From assembly GCA_934636245.1 (NCBI GenBank), contig CAKUAI010000008.1, forward strand, positions 107,482-171,481: DNA of 64,000 bases. Reading direction: 5' to 3'. Below, piece by piece: positions 63,479 to 64,000 of the stretch. The notes under the pieces are model-generated. The model ran no database searches. It was not told where the DNA came from and saw nothing but the letters and a program-made list of their open reading frames with translations. This stretch comes from an uncultured Coriobacteriales bacterium (GTDB lineage Bacteria; Actinomycetota; Coriobacteriia; Coriobacteriales; UMGS124). How positions within the stretch are numbered: position 1 is the stretch's first letter; the number at the start of each line of letters is the position of its first letter. The position numbers and the translations under genes were made by a program.

Positions 63479-63682
63479 TTGACTGCAACAGCCAGGCAAG
63501 ACAGCCGCCACCAAAAAACTGGGCAAGACCACGCTATACTTACCTGCACCAGACAGAACGAATGCGGCGAAACGGCCATCGTCCTGTTGAGGCCACAGAA
63601 GCTGACCGACCAGTATGCCTTTCTGACCGCCGCCGGGCTCGGCTTCTTGCACCACGTAGAAACGAGGCACTGCGATGAATAG
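63479..63682 (+). CDS. Possible small protein or decayed gene fragment upstream of the 84-residue gene
   Basis: A 67-codon frame beginning TTG right after an in-frame stop. Its second half (ETAIVLLRPQKLTDQYAFLT, then AAGLGFLHHVETRHCDE) looks protein-like, but the N-terminal third does not, and no ATG is available. It overlaps the next ATG by eight bases, as coupled genes do. It may be the 3' remnant of a truncated gene. Confidence 0.35.
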   Translation: MTATARQDSRHQKTGQDHAILTCTRQNECGETAIVLLRPQKLTDQYAFLTAAGLGFLHHVETRHCDE

Positions 63683-63929
63683 GACACGCCCCTCCATCTT
63701 GCAGAACGTCGATGCGATGGTCGCCCGTGAGATTGCGCGGAGTCGGGACATAAGCGACATGGATGCCCTGCGGCTGTTCGTGGTGTCGGAAACGCACCGC
63801 ATGCTTGTGGACGACGACCTGAAGCTCTGGTATTTCAGTCCACTCGCAATCTTCGACATGTGGGAAAACGAAATCGCGACCGGCGACCCACGCAACTCGC
63901 TCTACCTCAGGGGTGATGAGGTTGCCTAG
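63675..63929 (+). CDS. Small DUF3791-like protein
   Basis: An 84-residue protein (LRLFVVSETHRMLVDDDLKLWYF..., FDMWENEIATGDP) resembling DUF3791-type small proteins often found beside DUF3990-type or toxin-like genes. The assignment is from general appearance, not a search. Any partner would lie beyond the window or be the degraded frame upstream. A GC-rich hairpin follows. Confidence 0.6.
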   Translation: MNRTRPSILQNVDAMVAREIARSRDISDMDALRLFVVSETHRMLVDDDLKLWYFSPLAIFDMWENEIATGDPRNSLYLRGDEVA

Positions 63930-63964
63930 GAAAGCAATGAACAAGTAGCCTCCGGCCGCGGCCC

Positions 63965-63999
63965 CTCCCGCGCCGGCGCCGAAAAACCGGCCCGGGAGG
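63965..63999 (+). terminator. Hairpin at the window end
   Basis: CCTCCCG and CGGGAGG with inner CCGG pairs around GAAAAA; any T run would lie beyond the window. Confidence 0.55.
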
Positions 64000-64000
64000 G

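Overview
The window is GC-rich, densely coding DNA that looks like a chromosomal segment of an anaerobic, gut-type actinobacterium of the class Coriobacteriia. Evidence for this is a fused AccD-AccA carboxyltransferase, several Tat-exported FAD oxidoreductases, LuxR regulators with multi-pass membrane N-termini, a giant acyl-CoA dehydratase activase, and a choline-binding-type cell-wall protein. Genus is not resolvable from sequence alone. No tRNA, rRNA, CRISPR array, origin or intact insertion sequence was seen.

Layout. 1-4843: fatty-acid initiation operon accB(partial)-fabZ-accC-accDA-degV. 5116-5916: proC. 6290-7364: two AT-richer unknown genes, one with a Tat signal. 7443-10075: metal-handling locus (promoter with an ArsR/SmtB-type operator, free-standing HMA protein, Zn/Cd-type P1B ATPase). 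10559-12355: secreted cell-wall amidase-like protein bracketed by repeat arrays. 12921-20920: two Tat flavoproteins, a membrane LuxR regulator divergent from the second, and an NptA-type phosphate transporter. 21079-28841: giant BadF/BcrA-type activase, then a third Tat flavoprotein divergent from a second membrane LuxR. 28876-31463: type II restriction-modification island (XRE regulator, C5 methyltransferase, NgoMIV-like endonuclease). 31719-36569: SNF-family transporter, YgiQ radical-SAM protein, trigger-factor-like lipoprotein. 36745-40663: potABCD polyamine transporter. 40924-42720: DUF234 ATPase and a transposase remnant. 42801-52647: a roughly 2,770-residue cell-wall adhesin and an upstream LuxR regulator. 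52801-56377: membrane-anchored Ntn hydrolase, LytTR regulator, zinc-ribbon membrane protein, beta-carbonic anhydrase. 57046-60972: RGG-tailed DEAD-box helicase and a multi-cluster 4Fe-4S protein. 61095-63268: mazG-eno. 63479-63929: a small-protein locus.

The most unusual signal is non-coding. Families of nested palindromes sit directly after stop codons, and where a classical terminator is visible they lie before it, so they should be part of mRNA 3' UTRs. Family I (six copies) has a conserved core resembling GTCCTCGCCGC...GCGGCTGCGGA inside outer arms that differ between copies yet stay self-complementary. Family II (seven copies, four in tandem behind the helicase gene) has a GTAC-CCAG-GTAC apex with two variable but self-complementary stems. 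A third, 137-bp three-tier palindrome follows the SNF transporter. Conserved core with co-varying stems suggests selection for a folded RNA or single-stranded DNA shape.

A second strong signal is an 87-bp element with 15-bp terminal inverted repeats and a third internal box. It occurs upstream of both the metal ATPase and the carbonic anhydrase with identical internal spacing.
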